The position numbers were made by a program, and so were the translations under genes. A stretch of DNA of 64,000 nucleotides from Rhodocollybia butyracea. Lineage: Eukaryota > Basidiomycota > Agaricomycetes > Agaricales > Omphalotaceae. This document shows, piece after piece, positions 34,333 through 45,169 of this stretch. Numbering within the stretch: the first letter of the stretch is position 1; each line of letters begins with the position of its first letter. Below the pieces are notes generated by a model. It was not told the DNA's origin, ran no database searches, and worked only from the letters and a program-made list of their open reading frames with translations. Where the stretch lies: assembly GCA_015501585.1 (NCBI GenBank), contig JADNRY010000224.1, positions 1 to 64,000 of the forward strand, written 5' to 3'.

Positions 34333-35883
34333 CTAGTTCAATTTGATACAACTACTGTACATACAACAATTACTACGATGTTTTCTGCGATAAACAAACA
34401 ATAACTATGCAATAAAGTAAGTGACAAGCGATAAAAGCTATGCAATAAAGTAAGCAACAAGCAAAAAAAAGCGCACAAGGAGAGCGAAATCATTTATTGA
34501 CCATACATTCAAAAAGGTCAAGGAACATGTCCTGGAACACTTCAGTTTTGTGGTTTGACACTTCAATGTTGTCCACAATGCGCTCATGCAGTTTCTGCGT
34601 TTCTGCCATGCTTGTCTTCATATCTGAAAAAATATTGTTGTCATCACGGTGACTACATTTGCGTACATGCAAGTTTGTCGTGTGCTTCTTCGACTTTGGA
34701 GCTTTAGCTTTGGGAGACTTATTCTCCTTCTTAACATTAGTCTTTTCGTCAATAACCTAAGGGGAAATGTTAAGTGAAAAGGTAGCAGCAAAGCAAAAAT
34801 AACCATACAGAACTGCTAGGAGCATCATTGTGTTGAGTAACTTCCATCTCAATATTGCTTTCATATTCCTTGACAGGATCATTCTCTGAATCCGAGCTCA
34901 GATTGATGAGTTCGGCCTTCTCATCAAGAGCCTTACGAGCCTTCGTTGTGAGAGAGGCTTGCACGATAAACTTTCTGTCTATGGTCTTCTTCTTCTCTTT
35001 CTACAATCGTACACGTTAGCAAAGGGGTTAAACACAATCATGAAGTTCACGTACCTCACGGCGCACAACGCTGGCAGATGCCGTCTCATCTGCAGAACGG
35101 CGACGCATACTTGCGACAGCATCTAAGGTGAAACCGAGAGCAATTGCGTTGTCTTCGTCATCAAGAAATTTACGCATAGCAAGCGTGATGGGTCTCTTGC
35201 ATTGTGCTCCCTGGGTTAATAGTCAGCATCACTGAAAACTATAGAGCATACAACACGTACCTCATGGCAATCAAGCAATTCCTTGACCTTATCCTTCAAC
35301 GTTTGAGCTCTTGTATCCTTCACCCCGCCTGCTTTTACAAATGTCTCAAAGACCTTGGCCCAGGCAGTGCTCTTGATAGCACTGGATCCCGCATATGGAT
35401 TGTTGTCACGGATGGAACGAAGGATGGAGCATGCATGTTCACAACTGATGAATGGGGGAGGAGCTTTGCCTTCATCAGGAAAATACCCCCTTTACTCAAG
35501 GAGAGTTGAGTCAACCTGGATGACCCTTCAGCCAGCCTGAGGGCTGTATGGCCCCCAATGGTCATTGGGGGCCATACAGCACTCAATGCAAGGTTGATCT
35601 ATTTCAATCCACTGAAGCCAACTTCAAACCAACTTCAAACCAGCTTCAAGCCAACTTCAAGCCAACTTGGGTAACTTGAGCAACTTCAAGGCAACTCAAG
35701 TCAGTCTCAAGTCAGCCTGAACTCAGCTAGAGTAGTCCCAAGTCAATCTCAAGCCACCTGTGAGTAGGCAACATATTACTTCAAGAACATTCAAGTCACA
35801 ACAACTAAGTGTTCAAATGATGTAATTTGTATACAAACAAAGTACAAAATAAATGATAATAACATAAGATAATAGCAAAGTTT

Positions 35884-36800
35884 AGCGTGAGTACAGCAAT
35901 AGTAAGGGGGTACCTAGTGGATCTAGACGAGCCCTATAACAAAGAAATGAAATGAAAACTGAGGGGAATATGGCAAAAACAGGAAAAACCACCTAAATGA
36001 GACTGACCAGGGTGAGATGACCCAGATGGAAAGTGACCAAGAAGTGAGTGGAGGAGCATAGAGAGGGTCATAAGCGAATGTGAATGGGCCCTACCTCGGA
36101 AAAATTGAGTGAAAATTGAAGGAGTTATGGCAAAAACATTGAAAATCACCTATATGACAAGAGAGAGATGGAAAAAGTTGGGAATTGCTCTAGCGTGAGT
36201 AAGGCGATAGTGAGGGGGTACCTAGTGGATCTAAACGAGCCCTGGACGAAAGAAATCGAATGAGAACTGAGGGAAATATGGCAAAAACAGCGAAAATCAC
36301 CTAAGTGAGACTGACCAGGGGGAGATGACCAAGATGGAAGGTGACCAAGAAGTGAGTAGAGGAGCATGGAGAGGGTCCTAAGCGAATGTGAACGGGCCCT
36401 ACCTCGGAAAAATTGAGTGAAAATTGAAGGAGTTATGGCAAAAACATTGAAAATCACCTATATGATAAGAGAGAGATGGAAAAAGTTGGGAATTGCTCTA
36501 GCGTGAGTAGGGCGATAGTGAGGGGGTACCTAGGGAATCTAAACGAGCCCTGGACGAAAGAAATTGAATAAGAACTGATGGAATTATGGCAAAAACAGCG
36601 AAAATCACCTAAGTGAGACTGACCAGTAACCAAGATGGGGAGCTATTCAAACAATATTGAAGCGGTGGGGAGAGGGTCCCTAGGGGATCTAAACGAGCTC
36701 TACATCAACTAAATTGAGTGAAAACTGAAGGAGATATGACAAGAACACCAAAACTCACCTAAGTGGGACAGACAGTATGGGGAGTTGCTGAGACAAGATT
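35884..36800. repeat. Three tandem repeats of 308 bp inside the CATCAGG element
   Basis: The units start with AGCGTGAGT at 35884, 36192 and 36500 and share 'gagggggtaccta', 'cgagccct', 'atggcaaaaaca' and 'gtgagactgacca'. The similarity is high enough that the same antisense frame (MIFNVFAITPSIFTQFFRGR) recurs in each; I treat these frames as repeat artefacts rather than genes. Confidence 0.85.
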
Positions 36801-37735
36801 AAAGAGGCAGAGAGGAACAGTAAGAAGGAGTAAAAATGCAACGCTCCATCATGACCAGTTCCAAAGAACCTCGAGAAAGGTGGCAGCTGCCTGTAACTGT
36901 GCTATCTTAACCATGTCCAAGCTCGGCCTCTCGAGAAAGACAGTTACAGTGAGAAAATAAACAAAACAAATGGGTAATAAAGAAAGACTAATGGTGGATG
37001 GATTTGTTGGCAACACAGCAGGGAATCCCAGAGACGATGGTGGAGGAGCGAGAACATGCAAGTTGAATGATTTGTCATAAGTTAACACATGACCATCAGA
37101 CTTAGGCATTTTTTTTGTCTTCTTATTATATCTCCTGCAGTTTTCATGCAATTTCTTCAAAGTAGGGCTCACTCACATTGCCTAAAGGCATTCTCTATGC
37201 TGCTTTGATCTCATATGATCAGTTCCCCATGTTGTTCAGCACTCCTCAGTTCATTCTCACTTAAGTGATTTTCGCTGTTTTTGCCATATTTCCATCAGTT
37301 TCCATTCGATTTCTTTTGTCCAGGGCTCGTTTAGATCCCCTAGGTACCCCCTCACTATCGCCCTACTCACGCTAGAGCAATTCCCAACTTTTTCCATCTC
37401 TCTCTCGTCATATAGGTGATTTTCAATGTTTTTGCCATAACTCCTTCAATTTTCACTCAATTTTTCCGAGGTAGGGCCTGTTCACATTCGCTTAGGACCC
37501 TCTCCATGCTCCTCCACTCACTTCCTGGTCACTTTCCATCTTGTTCATCTCCCCCTGGTCAGTCTCACTTAGGTGATTCTCGCTGTTTTTGCCATATTTC
37601 CATCAGTTTTCATTCAATTTCTTTCGTCCAGGGCTCGTTTAGATCCCCTAGGTACCCCCTCACTATCGCCTTACTCACACTAGAGCAATTCCCAACTTTT
37701 TCCATCTCTCTCTCGTCATATAGGTGATTTTCAAT

Positions 37736-38319
37736 TAGTGTTGTGCCGGCTGGGGCCCGGCTCAGAAGCCCCGGCTACGGCTCAAAAGCCCCGGCCAAGG
37801 CTCGTCAAAAATCTGAGCCGGGCCCTAGCCCCCACGAAGGGCCGGCTCAGGCCGGGGCCCAAGCGCTAAAGAGACATGTCTTGAGGCGCTAAGCTCCCTG
37901 TCCTCGGTGGACTCTACACCATGATACTTTTGGCTTTCTGGTTGCTTTCTGAGTGTGTGCAGGTTATACACCTGTTTTTTGAGATGATTTGGATCTGTAA
38001 GGCCAATGCAATACATTCATCAGATAGGTGGAACAAATTGTTTGACACTAATGGAGCCTTTTTTCAGCCTGGTTAATATCTCTGGAAACCATGAGTGTAA
38101 AATTGGGCATAAGTGATGATACATGTAGTGTAATTTTTGGCGTGCTGCTCTATGCTTCATTAAGCGCTGAGCTCCGGCTCAGGCCCCGGCCCAGGGCTTT
38201 GAGAATTCTGAGCCGGGCCTTGAGCCCCCCTGAGCCCTATGATGGCTGGGCCAGGCTAGGCTCAAAGACGGCCGGCTTTGGGGGCTCAACGGCCCTGAGC
38301 CGTAGCTGGCACATCACTA
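37736..38319. mobile_element. 584-bp hAT-type MITE
   Basis: It is flanked by TTTTCAAT on both sides (37728-37735, 38320-38327), an 8-bp duplication typical of hAT elements. The inverted ends read TAGTGTTGTGCCGGCT and TAGTGATGTGCCAGCT. Inside, GGCTCAG/CCGGCCC motifs alternate near both ends as subterminal repeats. It has no coding capacity. It is inserted into one of the inverted repeat units of the CATCAGG element. Confidence 0.9.
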
Positions 38320-38759
38320 TTTTCAATGTTTTTGCCATAACTCCTTCAATTTTCACTCAATTTTTCCGAGGTAGGGCCCGTTCACATTCGCTTAGGACCC
38401 CCTCCATGCTCCTCCACTCACTTCCTGGTCACTTTCCATCTTGTTCATCTCCCCCTGGTCAGTCTCACTTAGGTGATTTTTGATGTTTTTGCCATCTCTC
38501 CCTTGGTTTTCTCTCATTTTCAATGTAGGGCACATTCACAGTCTCTAGGGAGCCTCTCTATGTTCCTTTATTCACTTCCTGTCTTTGCACTTTCCTACCC
38601 TGGTCCCATCCCACACTACCCCCAGTTGTATAGAATTTGTCTAGATACCTAATGACCTCTGTCTACACAATTGATCTTTTTTAAACCTAAACCTCATTCA
38701 AGTTCAACTCAAATAGCAACTTTGGGCATTACTACTCTACAGTTGAACTCAGTACATGC

Positions 38760-39040
38760 CTTATACCAGGTTAAGCTCAAGTTGACTTCAGTTAATCTCA
38801 AGTTAACCTCAAGTTGACAAATCTACTGAGGTTGACCCTGGTTGATCTCAAGCTAACAAATCTACTCAAGTTGACCCAGGTTAGCCTCAAGTTGGCAAAT
38901 CTACTCAAGTTGGCCCAGGTCAACCTCAAGTTGACAAATATACTCAAGTTGGCCCATGTCAACCTCAAGTTGACAAATATACTCAGGTTGGCCTCAAGTT
39001 GGCAAATATACTCAAGTTGGCTCAAGTTGGCTTGAGTCTA
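38760..39040. repeat. CTCAAGTTGAC short-repeat array
   Basis: Irregular tandem units of about 30 bp (CTCAAGTTGACAAATCTA / GTTGACCCAGGTT) near the right end of the CATCAGG element; the left end holds AACTTCAAG repeats (35620-35700). They probably represent subterminal repeats. Confidence 0.75.
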
Positions 39041-39602
39041 TTAGCCTTTTCCTGATGTTTCTCCTTTGCAAGCTCAATTTCACTGGTAACTGAAACACGC
39101 GGCGCAGAAGCTGAAGAGTCAGAACCAAGGGTAGAAGCGCGCACAGACTGTGCAGCTGAGGCTAAGATAAAAGGCTACCCAATGTCAGTATTTCAAGGTG
39201 AAAAAAAGAAGAAAAACGCGACTTACACGTTCCAGAACACCATGAGTAACTTGATTGTTCATCTTAGAGTGTCCTTGTGTTGGAGCAAAAGACTAAACAA
39301 TTATTTATCTCAGAAGGAAAGAATTGACAAAAAAAATCTAATCAAACAGGTTCCAGATAAGCAGGTACAGCAGTAAAAGTCTTTTCTTGAGCAAGAGCAA
39401 TGCATTGGTCATTGGGCAAAGTAGCGATGGCAGCGAGCTGTTCGAGAGAGAACAAGTTCATCAGTGATGGCTTGAGTGATGGTCAGAGAGAGAGAAGTGA
39501 CCGTACGTGACAAAGTGATGTCACCCGGCAGATAGCAGGCATATGAAAATGGGTGCGAAAACGCTCTATTTGTAGGAACTCACAAAGGATACCAACCAAC
39601 TA

Positions 39603-40555
39603 AAGATGTCCACGAGTGCGGATCCAGGTAGAGATGTCCACAAGTCCAAGTCTTCACAAGTACTTGCAGGTAAGATCTGTGGGAAAACCCGCAAGTATGT
39701 GACTCGCGGATCCCAGGATCCATTTCCCACGGGTCAGGCGCGGGTCACAAGTCAGACATTTGCAATTTTCAGTTGACTTGCAAGTACTTGTGTGACTTGT
39801 GCAAGCAATATGAACTCATATATTTGTTGTTGGTGATCAAAACTTACAGTAATTAATAGTATCATATTTATTACAGTACTTATCAAGTACTGCCACACAT
39901 GTTTGAGGTTGTAGACAGCTCAGAGCGACTGAGCGCTTATTTTAGCGCCCAATCGCCGTAGGCTGTCTACAATCCAAAGCCTAACTGTCAGTACATTTTT
40001 ACTTCATACCATAGTATGAAATTAGTGTAACAAGTAAAGTACAGGTTTTTAATAGCATTATACACTGTACAATCACTGTATGCAAGTAAATAATGGTAAA
40101 TACTTGTGAATATAGCTGTAACTACTTGATTAGTGTGCGGATCCACAAGTACTTGCAGATAATACTTGCGAGTCAGTGACCCGTTTCCCACGAGTCAGGC
40201 CTTTTAGGCCACAAGTACTTGCGCTCCGGATCCAAGTATACTTGGATCCGGACTCGTGGACATCTCTAGATCCAGGTAAACCCGGATCCGTTGCGCAGGT
40301 ACCTGTGGGCCTCAAGGGGCTACCTGTGACCTGCACGGGTCCGTGGGAAATGGATACCAGGATTTGCAGGTATTTTAACACAGGTACTTGTGGGTACTTG
40401 CGGATCCCGGTGAAAACAGGTACTCACAAGTTACTTGTGAGTACCTGCAAGTATTTAGGACTTACAATAATAGTGAAATGGCTACTACATGCTAGGTATG
40501 AGTGTGAGACACTTAGTAGGTGCTTAGTATGTAGAATAGAGCACAATGTGGGTAG
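39603..40555. mobile_element. TA-flanked MITE copy a, interrupted and truncated
   Basis: Starts AAGATGTCCACGAGT after TA (39601-39602). After 28 bp a second family member (copy b) is inserted; copy a then continues from 40267 and matches copy c (51992-52257) until about 40553, where the Ty3 gag sequence begins. Its right half and right end are missing. The sequence is rich in CAAGTACTTG and GGATCC palindromes. Confidence 0.7.
39631..40266. mobile_element. TA-flanked MITE copy b, 636 bp, nested in copy a
   Basis: Inverted ends GAGATGTCCACAAGTCC and GAGATGTCCACGAGTCC, TA on both sides (39629-39630, 40267-40268). Near the centre a small inverted repeat (TTGTAGACAGC ... GCTGTCTACAA, 39911-39973) could be a further small insertion. 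There is no coding sequence. Confidence 0.75.
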
Positions 40556-41567
40556 CAAACATAGAGCCATACCTTGAGCTAGACTCGAGGGCAGCAGAAT
40601 GGTACAACACAACGTTGACAGCATCCCAGCGAGGTGGCAGCTGGACCGACTTCAAAAAACTGTTTGACACCAAATTTCCTTCTCAGAAAAAAGAGAAAAA
40701 GTCCGTGAAAACATACCTGGAGCTGCTTGAGGAGGAGGCAATTACCCACGAACTACTCTTGACAAAGAACATCGAAACCAACCAGCCATACCACAAGTAC
40801 TGGGCTGACAAGTTGCTTTGCTTAGCAAAGGGTGCCGAAATCGAGAGCTCCAAGGTGCTGATCAGCACTACATACAAGAATCTACCGTACACATTGAAAA
40901 GAGAGCTTGTAGATGAATTTGACGACTGGGAGAAATTCACGACGGCAATAAAGGATGTATGCATAGCAGTTGTAAAGGTGGAAGCCCAGCACGAGATCGA
41001 CAGACTAAAGCCATTGGTTATACCAGAAACCCCACAAACGAAGCTTGCTAACACATTCGCTAACACAAGGATCAAAACTCCGCCATCTCCCTCACCAATG
41101 AGAGCCTATAATAGGCCTAGAGGAGGTGCGCCTGGTGCAGGCAGAGTCCGTCAAGTAATGACTGAGCTTGACGAGAATGCGAAAGCAAGATTGAGGGCTG
41201 GGCTGGCGGCGAAGATACAGCACCCTGCGACGGTGGAAGAAAGGAAAAGTGGAAGAGAGATCTGCAAGAGTGGGCAGCAGCACATGATTCCAGTCCGCTG
41301 AGTGAGACAACCATCCTCCCGTTACAACCTGGAATGATGCCAGTCTGCAGTGGCGAGTGCTTCAGATGTGGAGGACCCGGTCATGGCAGGGGTGCTACAT
41401 GCCCTAGCCTGACGACTATCCCAAACATGGAGAAGGACTGGTGTATGTTCTGCCAGAGAGAGTTGGGATGTATCAGAGCTGCAGGAGTCAACGTGGTTCA
41501 GCAGACTGGTGGGTCAATCTTTGATGGGATGACTGAGTTGGGAAATGGGGAAGGGTCAGAGATTTAG
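40546..41567 (+). pseudogene. Ty3 element gag (5'-truncated, frameshifted)
   Basis: The frame 40546-41301 resembles Agaricomycete Ty3/gypsy gag (IEPYLELDSRAAEWYN, SWTDFKKLFDTKFPS). The frame shifts by one near 41240; the alternative frame then reads MPVCSGECFRCGGPGHGRG, a CX2CX4HX5C zinc knuckle, followed by a WCMFC motif. The 5' LTR and the first gag codons are absent: the sequence begins directly against MITE copy a at about 40554. Gag packages the element RNA. It is not functional because of truncation and frameshift. Confidence 0.75.
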
Positions 41568-41570
41568 TCG

Positions 41571-42060
41571 GCAAACTCTCGACCCGTGAAAATACTGTTT
41601 GTGCGAATATTGTAGAGGGCAATTTCTTGAAGCAATCTGATGTTCTTGATGTCTATGCGGTTCGTGACAACATAAGCCACGTTAGTACTCCATTTTTCGT
41701 TGAATTGGGGTTAAAAGATGATGGAGGGAAGAGTATGAAAGTAACAGAAGCAATGGTGGATGATGGTGTGATGGTGGCAGCAATGTCAACAGCAGCGTAT
41801 GAGGAAGCTAAAATGGAGATCGGTGGCTGGAAGGCCTCGGAAAAGACATTCCGCATGGCAAACGGAACATTAGTACAAGGGGATGCAGCTTGGGAAGGAA
41901 GAATCTCTGGGGGATGTGGAAGTAGAAGGGACTTTCGAAGTCTTTGACAGTGGTGGAAGTTGGAAATTCTTGTTCGGTAAACCACTGCTCAAGAAATTCA
42001 AAGCATTACATGACTATGGCAAAGGCTTGCTTCGAGTGGAGGATGACCGACAGTGAAAAA
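41571..42060 (+). pseudogene. Ty3 element retropepsin-like protease region (frameshifted)
   Basis: VTEAMVDDGVMVAAMSTAAY corresponds to the retropepsin flap and active-site region of this Ty3 lineage, with D-D-G where A-[LV]-[VI]-D-[DS]-G is usual. The frame shifts near 41890-41910; the other frame continues with FEVFDSGGSWKFLFGKPLL. A TGA follows at about 42054. Confidence 0.65.
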
Positions 42061-42551
42061 GAGAGATCTTCAATACAGGATTGGGAAAGGAGCTGGTAGT
42101 TGGAGTAAGGGCAATGTTGGGAGGGGGTGAACAACAACCCAAATCAGAACATGAAGTTCCTAAGAAGAGCACAGAACCAGCAGGCGGGGTTATTGTGGAC
42201 TCGATAATCCTGCTGGATAGGCACATACCAAGGAAGAATGAGAGGTGCAAGATGCTCCTCAAATCAGGAATTGAAGAGGTCGAGGATGAAGATGTAGAGA
42301 AGAGCAAAACCTTGCCTGATGGAAGGGGAAGCAGTACTGGAGTATGAGGAAGAGTGGAACCGACGTATGGAGGAAACATGTGCAAGTTCAATGGGGGGAA
42401 GTGACACACCCCCCTCGAGGGAAGTCCCAGTGATGAATCCACCTGACAGTAGCCCCAGTACTGACCCCGAGCATCTAGAAATTCTGAATCTGTCAATGCC
42501 ATCTTCGACAAATTCATTGGATCCAATGGGCCCGAGGTAATACCGGAGGCA

Positions 42552-44550
42552 TTGGATGGAACAAGCGACACAAGTCTGTTCACTCGTGACAAAGGAGCAG
42601 ATGGAGCGTTTCGTCCTGCGAGGGTTCAGGAGATCCTGAGGCAAGTGAAGCTTGGACCGAACCTCTCGGCAGAACAGAAAACGAAAGTCGAGGCTTTGTT
42701 GACAGAATACGCCGACTGCTTTGCCCTCTCAGTGAGCGAAGTCAGACCAGTAAAAGGTGGCATCCATCGGTTGGACCTCCCAGAAGGTGTTGAATTCTCT
42801 AAAAAAGTTTGTCAGAAGAGTCTAACACCCCCACAACAAGAATACCTCCATGGGAAGATAGATGAGCTCTTGGAAGCGGGGATCATCGAAAGGTGTAAAC
42901 CAGATGAGGTGAAGTGTGTGTCACCATTGACACTGATGAGAAAAGTGCACAAAGGCCAAGGGCTGAGCATTGACGAGTTGAAACATTGTTTGAATGATGA
43001 GTGTATAGCTGCAGGTTTACCAGAATGTTTTGACATACCAACAAGACCAGAGGCTGTGCTGTTCATAACAGAATTAGAAAACAAACCGGCCAAGTGGCAT
43101 ATATGTCAAAACTTCATGCAGATCAACAAAGTAACAAAGATTGCGCCAATGCCACAAAGGAACATCAGGTCAAAACAACAAGCTCTGAGCGGACACAACT
43201 GGATTTGCCTGTTTGATTTTGCCTCGGGGTTCTATGCCTGTGAAGTTGCGGAGGAGTCATGACCATATACAGTGTTCTATGTAGAAGGCAAAGGGTTTCT
43301 GGTGCACAAAAATGCCCTTTGGCCTCACAGGTGCTCCATCAACATTCGCCGACATGACATCCTCTAACTTGGCAGATCTGATACGGGACCAGATCATGGA
43401 GCTGTTTGTTGATGATGGGGGATCAGCCAACAATGACTTTGACGAAATGTTTGGGAAGCTGTCGCGCATCCTACAGAGGGTCCAGGAATGTGATCTTTCC
43501 CTGTCTGCAGGGAAATCAGAGTTCTTCATGTCTGAGGGAATCTTTGCAGGGGGAAAAAACAGCAAAGAAGGAGTCACAGCAGACCCAGCCAAGCTAACAG
43601 TGATAGTGGACTGGAGACAGCCTCAGGATGCTTTGAACCTGGCATCATTTGTTGGTCTCACAGGGCATTTCCGTGACTTAATTTGAAATTATGCAAGGAT
43701 AGAAGGGCTGTTAAGGAACTTGTTAAAGTCAGTTCCACTACCACAGCACTACACAAAAACGACATACAGAAATGCCATGCGGTCCTTCAAGCTGGCAGAT
43801 AAATGGAAGGAAGAGCACACTAGGTCATTCCTGGCTTTGAAGAAGGCTCTTGTGTCCGAGCCAGTGCTCAAGGCCCCAAAATGGGATGGTTCTAGTTTTA
43901 TAGTCACCACTGACGGATGCAAGGAAGGGTTCGCAGTGGTGGTCACACAGAGATTCGAAGTCGTACAACCAAATGGGGTGACCACGTACAAGGTACATCC
44001 TGTTGGGTTTGCATCAAAACGGACTTCAACATCAGAACAAAAATACAAACCTTTCCTTCTCGAGTTTGCGGCCCTCAAGTTTGGTCTGGATAAGTTCTCA
44101 GACATGATATGGGGATTCCCGGTCGAGGTGGAAACCGACTGCCAGGCCCTCAGAGATGTACTCATCAGCGAGAAGTTGAACCCAGCCCATGCCAGATGGA
44201 GAGACAGAATCTTAGCTCACCAAATAGTAGACACGCGCCATATACCCGGAAAGCTCAATGTAGTTGCAGATGGACTGAGCCAGATGTGGGAGGACCAGGA
44301 GAGGATGGCTGGGGATGGCAGCGAGTGGAGCGTGAATGAGGATTGGGAGGCAGTTACAGGATTGGTGAACAATGTGTTCGGCGTAGCAGAAGCAAGTTGG
44401 GTAATGACAACTGGTGCAGCCGGAAGCTGGGAGGCATTGGAGAAGCGGTTTGAGGAAGAGTTGGTGTTTATAGAGGTCATAGAGGCCTTGAAAGTGCTTG
44501 AGAGTGATGCAGGTGAGGAGCTGAAACGGAAAGCTGTTATGTTCATGCCT
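42552..44550 (+). pseudogene. Ty3 element reverse transcriptase and RNase H (stops, frameshift)
   Basis: RT begins near KGGIHRLDLPEG and runs to CLFDFASGFYACEVAEES, where a TGA (43260-43262) stands at a position that is usually Arg. A one-base shift follows at about 43309 (HK|MPFGLTGAPSTF). The catalytic box is FVDDGG (43400 region). A second TGA lies at 43684-43686 (GHFRDLI*NYARIEG). RNase H is recognisable by FIVTTDGCKEGFAV, LLEFAALKFGLDKF and ETDCQALRDVL. Coding similarity ends near 44550 (LKRKAVM), where inserted sequence begins. The stops and shift show the copy is dead. Confidence 0.85.
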
Positions 44551-45169
44551 TTCCATCATTATTCCGAGATGTTCCAACTCATTCCGAGACTCTCCGAGAC
44601 TCCCTCACCTTCTCTCAGTCTCTCACGGCTCCGATAGTTCCCACGACCTCTGGCGGCTCTGAAACTCCATTCTCTATTTTATCCCTTCCGATATACCTTT
44701 GGACTTCACAAATTCACTCCTACTTCCACTGCCAGTACATCAGTATATTACCTCCAAAAAAGGGATAGAAGTATAACATATTTTTCCCCTGAATTTTAAC
44801 AAATTTTTTCCAGTGAAAAAGAGTGAATATTGCCCCGGAAATAGGCATGGGAAAAAAAGTACTTTTTCGGCGGCTATTTCGCCCGAAATAGGGCGCTAAA
44901 TATGCCATCAATTTTGTCTGATTTATTAGTAATTTTTCGGCATCAATTTCTTTCATATTTCTTTAGACAAAGAAAATCTATTTCAATGGAAATATGTTAA
45001 CTATTTCGGCTGCGAAAAGAAATGGTCATTGAGCGGCGGGCCGCCCGGGCCGGACAACGGGCAGTCAATGCCCGTTGCTTTTCGCAGCCGAAATAGTTAA
45101 CATATTACAATTGAAATATATTTTCTATTGCCACTCATATTTCTGAGGATATATCAAAGAGATTACAAA
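44551..45169. other. Inserted non-coding sequence with a strong hairpin
   Basis: Between the RNase H end and the palindrome. It includes CTCCGAGACTC repeats (44565-44620), a 95-bp stretch starting 'ctgccagtac.tcagtata' at 44728 that recurs directly at 45874, and an inverted repeat GTTAACTATTTCGGCTGCGA (44997-45016) with its complement at 45081-45101. The arms continue outward for about 20 bp. I see no gene. Confidence 0.5.

Larger units (their letters stand above)
35473..39057. mobile_element. 3,585-bp non-coding element with CATCAGG ends
   Basis: The left end reads CATCAGGAAAATACC, the complement of the right end CATCAGGAAAAGGCT; TT flanks both ends (35471-35472, 39058-39059). There is no transposase or other gene. 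It has GTTGAC/AACTTCAAG-type short repeats near both ends, three direct 308-bp repeats on the left (35884-36800) and inverted copies of these on the right (37190-37730, 38328-38560). It is therefore a large foldback element. A 2-bp duplication is compatible with CACTA/CMC elements, but the CATCAGG start is not the standard one, so the superfamily is open. Confidence 0.75.
34490..39458 (-). pseudogene. PIF/Harbinger second protein, interrupted by a 3.6-kb element
   Basis: Read on minus from MNLFSLEQLAAIA (39458) or MNNQVTHGVLE (about 39250). The exons include SVRASTLGSDSSASAPRVS; then the insertion; then GKAPPPFISCEHACSILRSI and KSTAWAKVFETFVKAGGVKD, a helical segment of the kind found in Harbinger partner proteins; then GAQCKRPITLAMRKFLDDED; a KEKKKT basic part; an acidic LSSDSEND; and a C-terminal helix ending in FLDLFECMVNK. 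Introns near 34756-34805, 34999-35053 and 35212-35261 are GT-AG. Removing 35473-39057 plus one TT gives an uninterrupted EIELAKEK|GKAPPP. Harbinger partner proteins usually bind DNA and assist the transposase; that role is inferred. Confidence 0.7.
32690..39567. mobile_element. PIF/Harbinger element, 6,878 bp including nested insertions
   Basis: Both ends read AGAGCGTTTTCGCACCC as an inverted repeat and ATT flanks both sides (32687-32689, 39568-39570); reading the duplication as TA is also possible. The element has the usual two divergent gene types: a DDE transposase on plus (32714-34332) and a second protein on minus (34490 to about 39458). Without the two nested CATCAGG elements it would be about 2.96 kb. 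It sits inside segmental-duplication sequence. Confidence 0.8.

Noticed and set aside
35934..38483. Recurrent frame MIFNVFAITPSIFTQFFRGR as a gene family
   Set aside because: It is the translation of the 308-bp repeat units in both orientations; there is no start context, splice support or continuation.
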